Shown here piece after piece: positions 16,002 to 23,646 of a stretch of DNA of 47,617 nt. This stretch comes from Paracoccaceae bacterium. GTDB taxonomy: Bacteria > Pseudomonadota > Alphaproteobacteria > Rhodobacterales > Rhodobacteraceae. Positions within the stretch are counted from its first letter, which is position 1. Every line of letters begins with the position of its first letter. The notes below the pieces were generated by a model that ran no database searches, was not told the origin of the DNA, and saw only the letters and a program-made list of their open reading frames with translations. The stretch is taken from NCBI GenBank assembly GCA_028875855.1, contig JAGWVA010000029.1:1-47617 (forward strand), read 5' to 3'. The position numbers were made by a program, and so were the translations under genes.

Positions 16002-16448
16002 ATGAACGACACTTCGCCAAGGATTATCGCATCGACAGTCAGGCCACGGCTGACGGCTGAAATCATGGAGCAAACCGGTCTCAGTGAGGACGTGCTTCAG
16101 GAGCTGGTTCATAGCTTCTACGGCAAGGTTCGCAGGGACATCGTTCTCGCACCGATCTTCGAAGCCCGCATAAAGGACTGGCCGCCGCACCTGGGGCGCA
16201 TGTGTGCCTTCTGGTCGTCGGTCGCGCTGATGACCGGGCGCTACAGCGGCGCTCCGGTGCCGGCGCATCTTGGTCTCCCGGTGAAGTGGTCGCATTTCGA
16301 GCGGTGGCTCGCTCTCTTCCGAGAAACCGCCGAGGAGGTCTGTTCTCCCGCCGGCGCGACGCTGGTGGTGGAGAAAGCCGAACGGATCGCCCGCTCGCTG
16401 CACGTCGCAATTGGCGATGTTGCCGCAAAGGTTCCCACCCTGCGCTGA
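16002..16448 (+). CDS. group III truncated hemoglobin
   Basis: A 148-residue globin of the 2/2 fold, group III (P/Ctb type). Features include FYGKVRRDIVLAPIFEARIKDWPPHLGRMCAFWSSVALMTGRY split over helices B to E and the proximal histidine in SHFERWLALFRETAEE. No glycine-pair motifs of group I/II are seen. These proteins bind O2 and NO and are linked to nitrosative stress. It begins the rightward cluster globin-hemerythrin-small ORF-nnrS, and a candidate NsrR site precedes it. Confidence 0.88.
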   Translation: MNDTSPRIIASTVRPRLTAEIMEQTGLSEDVLQELVHSFYGKVRRDIVLAPIFEARIKDWPPHLGRMCAFWSSVALMTGRYSGAPVPAHLGLPVKWSHFERWLALFRETAEEVCSPAGATLVVEKAERIARSLHVAIGDVAAKVPTLR

Positions 16449-16460
16449 AGGAGATGTGCA

Positions 16461-16946
16461 ATGGAACAGACCCCGCCAAGTGACCCCGCCGACCTCACCC
16501 GCTTCATCGAAACGCGCTATCATGCGACCCATCGGGCACAGCTGGCGGCGCTCATCCCGCTGGCTGAGAAGGTGCAGACCGTCCACTCCGGCGACGAGAA
16601 CGCTCCGATCGGTCTGGCTGATGCGCTCATGCGCCTTCAGGGAGAAATGGAGGTTCACATGAAGAAGGAGGAACTGATCCTGTTCCCGGCGATCCGGCGC
16701 GGCGGTATGCCGGGGATCGAACATCCGATTGCGAGCATGCGCGCCGACCACGACGACCATGACCGCGACATCGGGGAAATCCTTCAGATCACCCAAAATA
16801 TCACGTTGCCCGCAGGCGCCTGCCGGAGCTGGGCTGCGCTTTACGACGGACTCGGGACGTTTATCGATGATCTTCGGGAGCATATTCGGCTGGAAAACGA
16901 GGTGCTGTTTCCGCAGTTCGAGCCTACGCCGCCCGTCCATGGTTGA
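16461..16946 (+). CDS. hemerythrin-domain protein, RIC/DnrN-like
   Basis: A 161-residue four-helix di-iron protein. Iron ligands are seen in YHATHRAQL, MEVHMKKEELILFPAI, RADHDDHDRDI and LREHIRLENEVLFPQF, the complete H-HxxxE-H-HxxxE set of the YtfE/ScdA/DnrN type. The N-terminal ScdA domain of longer relatives is absent. Such proteins repair iron-sulfur clusters damaged by NO or supply iron to them. It follows the globin by 12 bases with a GGAG ribosome site, and is part of the same NO-defence operon. Confidence 0.9.
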   Translation: MEQTPPSDPADLTRFIETRYHATHRAQLAALIPLAEKVQTVHSGDENAPIGLADALMRLQGEMEVHMKKEELILFPAIRRGGMPGIEHPIASMRADHDDHDRDIGEILQITQNITLPAGACRSWAALYDGLGTFIDDLREHIRLENEVLFPQFEPTPPVHG

Positions 16947-16984
16947 GCCGCGTCGGGCAGTGACTGACAGGAGAGGAACCTTTC

Positions 16985-17236
16985 ATGGCGGAAGATGATC
17001 GGGCCGGCTATGCCCCCCCTCCTTGCTTCGCAATCGAGGGTTCACCGGGCTCTTTCGACCCGCTATCGGTCATGCCGACGCGGGCAGGCGACGTGGCCTG
17101 CTGGCGCCGCGCTGAACGAAGCCGGATTCTGGCGGCGCGGCAGTTGCAGGACGTCATCTTTCCTCAACCCCACGACATCCGTCTTGACGCAATCGTCGCG
17201 GAGGCAGGGGGCCGGGTGGTGCGAGGGCCCGCATGA
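16985..17236 (+). CDS. small protein coupled to nnrS, resembling the N-terminal part of 5-formyltetrahydrofolate cyclo-ligase
   Basis: An 83-residue ORF with an AGGAGAGG ribosome site and an ATGA overlap with nnrS, so it is likely translated. It reads GYAPPPCF..., then a DVACWRRAERSRILAARQ segment. From memory, PPCF followed by an R/K-rich WRKAER-x-RLIAAR helix opens bacterial 5-formyltetrahydrofolate cyclo-ligases. Here it continues only to about residue 83 (QPHDIRLDAIVAEAGGRV), with no nucleotide- or folate-binding domain. It could be a decayed cyclo-ligase N-terminus kept for coupling, or a distinct small protein of denitrifiers. Confidence 0.6.
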   Translation: MAEDDRAGYAPPPCFAIEGSPGSFDPLSVMPTRAGDVACWRRAERSRILAARQLQDVIFPQPHDIRLDAIVAEAGGRVVRGPA

Positions 17237-18432
17237 CAACCGCAGGGCAGATACGCACTTGGCGGGGGCCGGCGCTATTCGTTTACGGCTTCCGCCCCTT
17301 CTTTCTCGGCGGTGCGATCTGGGCGGCGCTCGCCATGGCGCTGTGGATCGGGATGCTGGGGGGGGCTCTGGCGCTGCCGACTGCCTTCGACCCGGTGTCG
17401 TGGCACGCGCATGAATTCCTCTTTGGCTATCTTGGCGCGGTTCTTGCCGGGTTCCTGACCACGGCGGTGCCGAACTGGACCGGTCGCATGCCCATCGTTG
17501 GCCGTCCGCTTGCAGCGCTTTTCGCGCTCTGGGTCGCTGGCCGCGTGGCGGTGGCGATGTCGGCGGTGCTGCCACCGCCCCTTGCGGCGGCTGTGGACCT
17601 TGCCTTTCCGGTCGTCTTTGCGATGGCTATCGGGCGCGAAATCGTAGCGGGGCGGAACTGGCGGAATCTGGGCATCCTTGCCTTGCTTGTGACCTTCATT
17701 CTGGCAAATGCGCTGTTCCATTGGGAAGCGGCGCGTGGGGAATTCGCGGCCGAGGGCACCGGGCTGCGCCTCGGGTTGGCGGCAGCGCTGATGATGGTGG
17801 CGCTGATCGGAGGGCGTATCGTGCCGTCCTTCACGCGGAACTGGCTGGTGAAACGAGGCGAGGCGCGGCTTCCTGCCCCCCCGATGCAGCGCTTTGACAA
17901 GCTGCCGCTCGGCACATTGCTCTGTGCGCTCGTCGTCTGGGTCGTTCTGCCGAAAGGATGGCCGACGACCGTGCTGTTGAGCCTTGCCGGAGTGCTGCAC
18001 ATCGTCCGGCTTTGGCGCTGGCGGGGTGGGCTGACGCTGGCAGAGCCCGTGGTGTTTGTGCTGCACGCCGCCTATGCCTTCCTGCCGCTTGGTGCGTTTG
18101 CCGAGGCCGTTGGAGCCGTCGCGCCCGGTGTGATGGCCACCGGTGGGCAGCATCTCTGGATGGCGGGGGCGGTCGGCCTGATGACGCTTGCCGTGATGAC
18201 GCGCGCCACGCTCGGGCACACCGGTCAGGCGCTGACCGCAGGGCCGGGGACCATCGCCGTCTATCTTGCCTTGATCCTGGCGGTCTTGGCCCGGCTGGTT
18301 GCGGGAATGGTGCCGGCCGTTGCGATGCCGCTCTACCACGTTGCTGGTGCGGCCTGGATCGCTGCATTTGCGGGTTACGCTATCCTGTATGGGCCGCTCC
18401 TGCTGTGCGCGTCGCCGGGAAAACGCCTCTGA
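17233..18432 (+). CDS. nnrS: NnrS family heme- and copper-containing membrane protein
   Basis: A 399-residue inner-membrane protein with about twelve helices. It begins WRGPALFVYGFRPFFLGGAIWA and has WHAHEFLFGYLGAVLAGFLTTAVPNWTGR, the NnrS signature with conserved His pairs thought to hold heme; VHPP-like motifs are absent. Later conserved segments are GGRIVPSFTRNWL and HLWMAGAVGLMTLAVMTRATLGHTG. NnrS lessens NO stress during denitrification, probably by keeping NO from metal pools. It is the last gene of the rightward NO cluster. Confidence 0.92.
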   Translation: MTTAGQIRTWRGPALFVYGFRPFFLGGAIWAALAMALWIGMLGGALALPTAFDPVSWHAHEFLFGYLGAVLAGFLTTAVPNWTGRMPIVGRPLAALFALWVAGRVAVAMSAVLPPPLAAAVDLAFPVVFAMAIGREIVAGRNWRNLGILALLVTFILANALFHWEAARGEFAAEGTGLRLGLAAALMMVALIGGRIVPSFTRNWLVKRGEARLPAPPMQRFDKLPLGTLLCALVVWVVLPKGWPTTVLLSLAGVLHIVRLWRWRGGLTLAEPVVFVLHAAYAFLPLGAFAEAVGAVAPGVMATGGQHLWMAGAVGLMTLAVMTRATLGHTGQALTAGPGTIAVYLALILAVLARLVAGMVPAVAMPLYHVAGAAWIAAFAGYAILYGPLLLCASPGKRL

Positions 18433-18599
18433 CACGAGATGCCGTCGATCAACGGGGTAAGCCCCGGCGGCTCTTCCAGTGCCGTCACATTGGCGCGGTC
18501 CTCGGAAGCTTGTTCGCCTGACACGCCATGTCCTTCGATGCTGCTTCGGACGTGGCCTCGTCCCTCTTGCTGGCGGAACTCGTCTCGACGCCATTTCAA

Positions 18600-18613
18600 T
18601 TGATATTTTTCAA
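18600..18613 (+). promoter_or_regulatory. FNR/DNR-type box before the HPP-CBS gene
   Basis: TTGAT-ATTT-TTCAA matches the TTGAT-N4-ATCAA consensus at nine of ten positions. It lies 105 bases before the ATG at 18719, leaving room for a promoter with the box near -41.5. The remainder of 18433-18718 shows no gene I can support. Confidence 0.6.
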
Positions 18614-18718
18614 GCGTCCAGATATGCCGCGCCTCCACTGTGTCCCGTGGAGGCCCCGTTTGTTGTCCGAAACTTTCATGCAGAACCTGTGTCCGATGCA
18701 CGCCGACGGGCTGCAGCG

Positions 18719-19867
18719 ATGACGCCGGCGCATCGGTCTTTCCCGGCGTTCCTGCGGGCCCTGCGCGCGCTTGGCCCGGCCATTCCATCCGGAACGGGCA
18801 AGGAGGCGCTGCGCGCGGGCCTTGGCGCCTTCATCGGGCTTGGCGTCGGGGCCGTTCTCGTCCTTTCACCCTCCGTCGATCTGGCGCAGGGGCTGTTCAT
18901 GATCGCGCCTTTCGGCGCATCGGCGGTGCTGATCTTCGCGGTGCCGAACAGCCCGCTGGCCCAGCCATGGTCCGCCGTTGTCGGCAACACCCTGTCGGCT
19001 GTCGTCGGTGTCGCGGTCAGCCTTCATGTGGCGAACCCGGAACTCCGGCTTGCGCTGGCGGTGGGCCTCGCGATTTTCGCGATGGTTCTTGCGCGGGCGG
19101 TCCACCCGCCAGCCGGGGCGGTTGCCCTCACCACGGCGCTGAGCCCCCATGCCGTTCATGCCCTTGGGTTTCGTTTCGCGCTGACGCCGGTTGCGCTCGG
19201 ATCGGTGATCCTTGTCGTCGTGGGCATGATCTACGCGCGGTCCACCGGGCGGCGCTATCCATTCCGGCAGTTCGCCGAGGAAAACGCGCGCGGCACGGCC
19301 GATCCGCCGCCTGCCGAACGGCTGGGCCTGACCGAAGCGGAGTTGGCCGACATCCTCAGCCGCTACCGGCAAAGCATGAACGTCGGGATCGAAGACCTCG
19401 CCCGGTTGATCGGTGCCGCCGAGATGCAGGCCGCGACACACCACACCCGCCCGTTCGTCGCCGCCGACATCATGTCGCGCGACGTGGTGTCCGTGACCCT
19501 CGAGACGCCGGTCGCGGAGGTCGCGGCCCTATTCCGCGACCATCGGTTCACCTCGCTGCCCGTCGTCGGAGCGCATGGCGACTATCTCGGGATCATCTTC
19601 CAGATCCATCTGCTGGCGCTCATCGGCCGCGATGCGCTGGCCGGGCCGGCGCTTCCCCTTCAGGCGCGCGACCTGATGTCATCGACCGAACCCACGGCAC
19701 CGGTGGATGCGCCGATGACGACGCTCGTTGCGCTGTTGGCCGAAGAGGGCCGGGACGCGATCCCGATCCTCGATGGTCCCGCCATCGCCGGGATCGTCAC
19801 GCAGACCGACATGCTTGCAGCCCTCGCCAGATCGCTTGCGACGGAGGATGTCGAGGCCGCTGGCTGA
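18719..19867 (+). CDS. HPP-family membrane protein with C-terminal CBS pair
   Basis: A 382-residue fusion. Residues about 30-190 form the HPP membrane domain with four to five helices and its hallmark ARAVHPPAGAVALTTAL; residues about 245-375 form a CBS pair (ADIMSRDVVSVTLETPV... and ARDLMSSTEPTAPVDAPM...), probably a nucleotide sensor. HPP proteins of plastids and cyanobacteria have been linked to nitrite transport, which fits this place between nnrS and nar genes. Start at 18719 is chosen because the longer frame upstream runs through the FNR-type box. Function in bacteria with CBS domains is not established. Confidence 0.87.
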   Translation: MTPAHRSFPAFLRALRALGPAIPSGTGKEALRAGLGAFIGLGVGAVLVLSPSVDLAQGLFMIAPFGASAVLIFAVPNSPLAQPWSAVVGNTLSAVVGVAVSLHVANPELRLALAVGLAIFAMVLARAVHPPAGAVALTTALSPHAVHALGFRFALTPVALGSVILVVVGMIYARSTGRRYPFRQFAEENARGTADPPPAERLGLTEAELADILSRYRQSMNVGIEDLARLIGAAEMQAATHHTRPFVAADIMSRDVVSVTLETPVAEVAALFRDHRFTSLPVVGAHGDYLGIIFQIHLLALIGRDALAGPALPLQARDLMSSTEPTAPVDAPMTTLVALLAEEGRDAIPILDGPAIAGIVTQTDMLAALARSLATEDVEAAG

Positions 19868-19922
19868 AGGCCCGAAGGATGGGGCAACGGGCGACGGCTG
19901 CCATCCTGCGGACCCGCGCAAT

Positions 19923-19946
19923 CGCCCGCGATGTTGCGCGCGGGCG
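19923..19946. terminator. hairpin between convergent HPP-CBS and narR genes
   Basis: CGCCCGCG and CGCGGGCG pair perfectly across an eight-base loop in the 87-base gap between two stops. There is no T run on either side, so its use as a terminator is only likely. Confidence 0.45.
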
Positions 19947-19954
19947 GGGCAAGG

Positions 19955-20653
19955 TCACAGATCGCCGTCGTCGATCAGGGGCGTGGGGCGTGCAAAGCCA
20001 ACCAGATCCGACGGATCGTTGATCCTGACGCTGGCCCCGTCGGTGACAACGCCATAAGCCTCAAGGCTGCGGAAGGCGCGGCTGAGGTTCTCGGGGGTCA
20101 TCCCCAGAAACGCCGCCAGTCGCCGCTTTTCCACCGGCAGCTGGAAGGCTGCCGCGTCGCCCGCCGCCTTGCGCTGCCGCAAAAGGTAGTTGGCCAGCCG
20201 CTCGATCGAATTGCGCAGCTTCAGATCCTTGGTGTGCTTGACCACGCTGCGGTAGCATTGCGCAAGGTCCATCACCACGGCACGGGCAAAGGCGGGGTCG
20301 GCCTCGAACACGTCGCGCACGTCCTGTGACGGGATCAGCACGAGGCGCGACCGGCTGATCGTGCGCGCCGACATCAGGTAGGGGGCATCGCGGATCGTCG
20401 CAGCCAGGATGAAGGTCGAGACCGGGCGCACGGTCTGGATCACCGTGTCCCGCCCGCTCCACGAGGCGAACATCTCCACCGCGCCTTCCGTGACCACATG
20501 CAGGAAATCGCTGGGGTCTCCCTCGCGGATCAGGTCGATCTGGGGCGGAAAGGTCTGCAGATAGGCACCCCGCATGAGCGCCTCGAAACTGTCGGCGGCG
20601 ATCCCCGCGAACAGGGGCAAAGCGCGAATCTCGGGGAAGTCCCGTTCGAGCAT
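19955..20653 (-). CDS. narR: NarR-type FNR/CRP-family regulator of nitrate respiration
   Basis: A 232-residue FNR-superfamily protein with an N-terminal cNMP-like beta barrel (residues about 15-120) and a C-terminal helix-turn-helix. The recognition helix FLGMTPENLSRAFRSL keeps the E-x-x-S-R contacts that read TTGAT half sites. The N-terminus has no cysteines, so it cannot hold an FNR iron-sulfur cluster; this matches NarR of Paracoccus, which answers to nitrate/nitrite and lies divergent from narK, as here. DNR or NnrR are alternatives. The ATG at 20653 is preceded by GGAG. A box for its own class overlaps its -10. Confidence 0.87.
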   Translation of the reverse strand: MLERDFPEIRALPLFAGIAADSFEALMRGAYLQTFPPQIDLIREGDPSDFLHVVTEGAVEMFASWSGRDTVIQTVRPVSTFILAATIRDAPYLMSARTISRSRLVLIPSQDVRDVFEADPAFARAVVMDLAQCYRSVVKHTKDLKLRNSIERLANYLLRQRKAAGDAAAFQLPVEKRRLAAFLGMTPENLSRAFRSLEAYGVVTDGASVRINDPSDLVGFARPTPLIDDGDL

Positions 20654-20672
20654 GTTGGTCTCCGAAGGTTGA

Positions 20673-20708
20673 TTGACATTTATCAATCTGCCTTCACGAT
20701 CTTGTCAA
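20673..20708 (-). promoter_or_regulatory. narR promoter with FNR/NarR box over the -10
   Basis: On the minus strand TTGACA (20703-20708) and TGATAA (20680-20685) are 17 bp apart, a strong sigma-70 promoter. The box TTGAC-ATTT-ATCAA (20673-20686) covers the -10. Binding there should repress, giving negative autoregulation or repression by FNR. Confidence 0.7.
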
Positions 20709-20808
20709 CCCCGCCGCCGGTCTTTGTCCATTCACGATTTGATTTTGGCGGCCTCATGGCATGACAAAATTATGTAAGCCATTTATTTATAACACAAAAA
20801 GCAAATTT

Positions 20809-20822
20809 CTGATCTGGATCAA
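20809..20822 (+). promoter_or_regulatory. FNR/NarR box of the narK operon
   Basis: CTGAT-CTGG-ATCAA matches TTGAT-N4-ATCAA at nine of ten positions. If it sits at -41.5, transcription begins near 20857 and leaves a 44-base leader before narK. The -10 (near 20845) is poor, as expected for an activator-dependent promoter. Confidence 0.7.
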
Positions 20823-20900
20823 GTGATCCCCTGCCTGCCGTCGCCAGTTTGCGCTGGACTGCCCGGACTTCTCCCGGGCGGCCCTGACGGAGGGACTTTC

Positions 20901-23633
20901 ATGCAAACCGGAGATCAGATCCCGCGCGCCGCGCAGAACCGCGCCCTGGGATTGAGCACGGTCGCCTTCACCATCTGTTTCGCGGTGTGGACGATCTTTT
21001 CCATCATCGGGATCGAGATCAAGAAGGAGCTGTCGCTGGACGAGTTCCAGTTCGGCATCCTTGTCGCAACGCCGGTGCTGACCGGCTCGATCAGCCGGAT
21101 CTTCCTTGGCATCCTGACGGAACGCTTTGGCGGGCGTTTCATCTTCACGGCCCAGATGCTTCTGACGGCGGCGGCGACTTGGTCGCTGACCTTCGTGTCG
21201 AGCTATCCGATGTTCCTGCTGGCAGCCCTTGGCGTGGGGCTGGCGGGCGGCTCCTTCATCGTGGGCGTGGCCTATGTGAGCCGCTGGTTCCCGGCCAAGA
21301 AGCAGGGCACCGCGCTTGGCATCTTCGGCGCCGGAAACGTCGGGGCTGCGGTCACCACCTTTGCCGCGCCCTTCGTCATGGTGGCGATCGGCTGGCATGG
21401 CGTCGCGCATATCTGGGCCGGAGTGCTCGCCGCGATGGCCGTCGTCTTCTTCCTGTTCGCCAAGGACGACCCGGAACTTGTCGCCCGCCGCAAATCCGGT
21501 GCGCGCGGCCCGAGCCTTGCGCAACAATTCGCGCCGCTGAAGAACCTGCAAGTCTGGCGGTTCTCGCTCTATTACTTCTTCGTCTTCGGGGGCTTCGTTG
21601 CCCTCGCGCTCTGGACGCCGCATTACCTCGTGAGTGTCTATCACGTCGATATCCGCACCGCAGGGCTCGGGGCTGCCGCCTTTGGATTGTCGGCCTCGGT
21701 CTTCCGCGCTTATGGCGGGCATCTGAGCGACCGTTTCGGCGCCCGTGCCGTGATGTACTGGAGCCTCGGCTTCGGGGCGCTGCTGCTGTTCATGCTGTCC
21801 TATCCGTCCACGGATTACGTCATCCATGGCGCGAACGGGCCGATCACCTTCTCGACCCGGATGGACCTTGCGCCTTTCGTGCTGGTGCTGTTCCTGCTGG
21901 GCTTCTTCATGAGCCTTGGCAAGGCGGCGGTTTACAAGCACATCCCCGTCTATTACCCCGACCACGTCGGCGCGGTCGGCGGCCTTGTCGGCATGATCGG
22001 CGGTCTTGGCGGTTTCGTGCTGCCGGTGCTTTTCGGGGCGACGCTCGATCTGACGGGCATCTACACCTCCTGCTTTGCGATCATGTTCGTGATCGTCGGC
22101 ACGGCGCTCATCTGGATGCACCTGTCAATCCGCGCAATGGAGCGCAAGGCCCACGGCACCGCGCTCGGCCGCCTGCCGGAACTGCCGGAAATGGCACCGA
22201 TCCACACCGACGCGATTGCCGAAGCCCTGAACAGCTCTGCGCTGACCGACTGGCAACCCGAAGACCCGGAGTTTTGGGCCGCCAAAGGCCGCCGGATTGC
22301 GCGGCGCAACCTGTGGGTTTCGATCCCCGCGCTGCTTCTGGCCTTCTGCGTCTGGATGGTGTGGTCGGTCGTGGTGGCGAAACTTCCGGCCATCGGCTTT
22401 GCCTTCACGCCGGAGCAGCTCTTCTGGCTGGCGGCCTTGCCGGGTCTTTCTGGCGCGACGCTGAGGATCTTCTACAGCTTCATGGTGCCGATTTTCGGCG
22501 GCCGGCTCTGGACGACGCTGTCCACCGCCTCGCTGCTTCTGCCGGCGATCGGGATCGGCTACGCGGTGCAGAACCCGCATACGCCCTACATGATCTTCCT
22601 GGTCCTGGCGCTGCTGTGCGGCTTCGGCGGCGGCAACTTCGCCTCGTCCATGGCCAATATCGCCTTCTTCTTCCCGAAGGCGGAAAAGGGCAACGCGCTG
22701 GCCCTGAACGCGGGCCTTGGCAACCTTGGCGTGTCGGTCATGCAGTTCCTCGTGCCGATCGTCATCACCGCGGGGGTCTTCGGCTCTCTCGGGGGGGCGG
22801 CGCAGCCCCTGTCGAAGGGCGGCGCGCTTTTCATGCAGAACGCGGGCTTCATCTGGGTGCCGTTCATCCTGATCTCGACCATCGCGGCCTGGATGGGCAT
22901 GGATGACATCGCCGATGCCAAGGCCAGCTTCAGCGAGCAGGCGATCATTTTCTCGCGCCGCGACAACTGGATCATGTCGATCCTCTACACCGGCACCTTC
23001 GGCAGCTTCATCGGCTACTCCGCGGGCTTCCCGCTCCTGACGAAGCTGATGTTTCCGGATGTGAACGCGCTGCACTATGTCTTTCTCGGCCCGCTGGTGG
23101 GCGCGCTGAGCCGGGCCGGCACGGGCTGGATCTCGGATCGGTTCGGCGGCGGGAGGGTCACGTTCTGGACCTTCCTCGGCATGATCGCCGCGACTTTCGG
23201 GGTGATCTTCTTCCTGGGCATCCGCACGCAGCCGGGCGCGTTCTGGGGCTTCTTCTCGGCCTTCATGGCGCTGTTCTTCCTGACCGGGGTCGGCAATGCC
23301 TCCACCTTCCAGATGATCCCGATCATCATGGGGCGCGAGATCCCGCGGCTGATGCCGGGGCTGACGGGGGCCGCCCGCCAGCGGCAGGTCGATCGCGAAA
23401 GCGCGGCCATCATCGCCTTCACCAGCGCGATTGCGGCCTATGGCGCCTTCTTCATCCCGAAGGCCTACGGATCGTCGCTGGCCATGACCGGCTCGCCCGT
23501 CGGCGCGCTCTGGGCCTTCCTGATCTTCTACGTGCTCTGCCTCGTGTTGACATGGGCCTTCTACACCCGGCGCGGCGGGCTGCTGCACGACATCGAACAC
23601 GGTCGGGCGGTCACCGCCCAGCCGGCGGAATGA
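20901..23633 (+). CDS. narK: NarK, fused NarK1-NarK2 nitrate/nitrite transporter
   Basis: A 910-residue protein made of two major-facilitator domains of about 12 helices each. The first (residues about 15-430) begins LGLSTVAFTICFAVWTIFSIIGI and has the GRISRIFLG-type and GNVGAA motifs; the second starts near residue 465 with RRNLWVSIPALLLAFCVWMVWSV and includes GFGGGNFASSMANIAFFFP. The fusion is known from Paracoccus, where domain one is a nitrate/proton symporter and domain two a nitrate/nitrite exchanger. Start at 20901 has GGAGG before it. It heads the nar operon, 13 bases before narG. Confidence 0.95.
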   Translation: MQTGDQIPRAAQNRALGLSTVAFTICFAVWTIFSIIGIEIKKELSLDEFQFGILVATPVLTGSISRIFLGILTERFGGRFIFTAQMLLTAAATWSLTFVSSYPMFLLAALGVGLAGGSFIVGVAYVSRWFPAKKQGTALGIFGAGNVGAAVTTFAAPFVMVAIGWHGVAHIWAGVLAAMAVVFFLFAKDDPELVARRKSGARGPSLAQQFAPLKNLQVWRFSLYYFFVFGGFVALALWTPHYLVSVYHVDIRTAGLGAAAFGLSASVFRAYGGHLSDRFGARAVMYWSLGFGALLLFMLSYPSTDYVIHGANGPITFSTRMDLAPFVLVLFLLGFFMSLGKAAVYKHIPVYYPDHVGAVGGLVGMIGGLGGFVLPVLFGATLDLTGIYTSCFAIMFVIVGTALIWMHLSIRAMERKAHGTALGRLPELPEMAPIHTDAIAEALNSSALTDWQPEDPEFWAAKGRRIARRNLWVSIPALLLAFCVWMVWSVVVAKLPAIGFAFTPEQLFWLAALPGLSGATLRIFYSFMVPIFGGRLWTTLSTASLLLPAIGIGYAVQNPHTPYMIFLVLALLCGFGGGNFASSMANIAFFFPKAEKGNALALNAGLGNLGVSVMQFLVPIVITAGVFGSLGGAAQPLSKGGALFMQNAGFIWVPFILISTIAAWMGMDDIADAKASFSEQAIIFSRRDNWIMSILYTGTFGSFIGYSAGFPLLTKLMFPDVNALHYVFLGPLVGALSRAGTGWISDRFGGGRVTFWTFLGMIAATFGVIFFLGIRTQPGAFWGFFSAFMALFFLTGVGNASTFQMIPIIMGREIPRLMPGLTGAARQRQVDRESAAIIAFTSAIAAYGAFFIPKAYGSSLAMTGSPVGALWAFLIFYVLCLVLTWAFYTRRGGLLHDIEHGRAVTAQPAE

Positions 23634-23646
23634 GAAAGGAAACGCG

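Noticed and set aside
15795-16940. Long minus-strand extension of the Rrf2 frame to 528 codons
   Set aside because: Upstream of the ATG at 15794 it is antisense to the globin and hemerythrin genes and passes through their promoter; the Rrf2 domain starts exactly at 15794.
18375-18788. Minus-strand frame between nnrS and the HPP-CBS gene
   Set aside because: It overlaps both neighbouring genes, has no domain and lies over the FNR-type box region.
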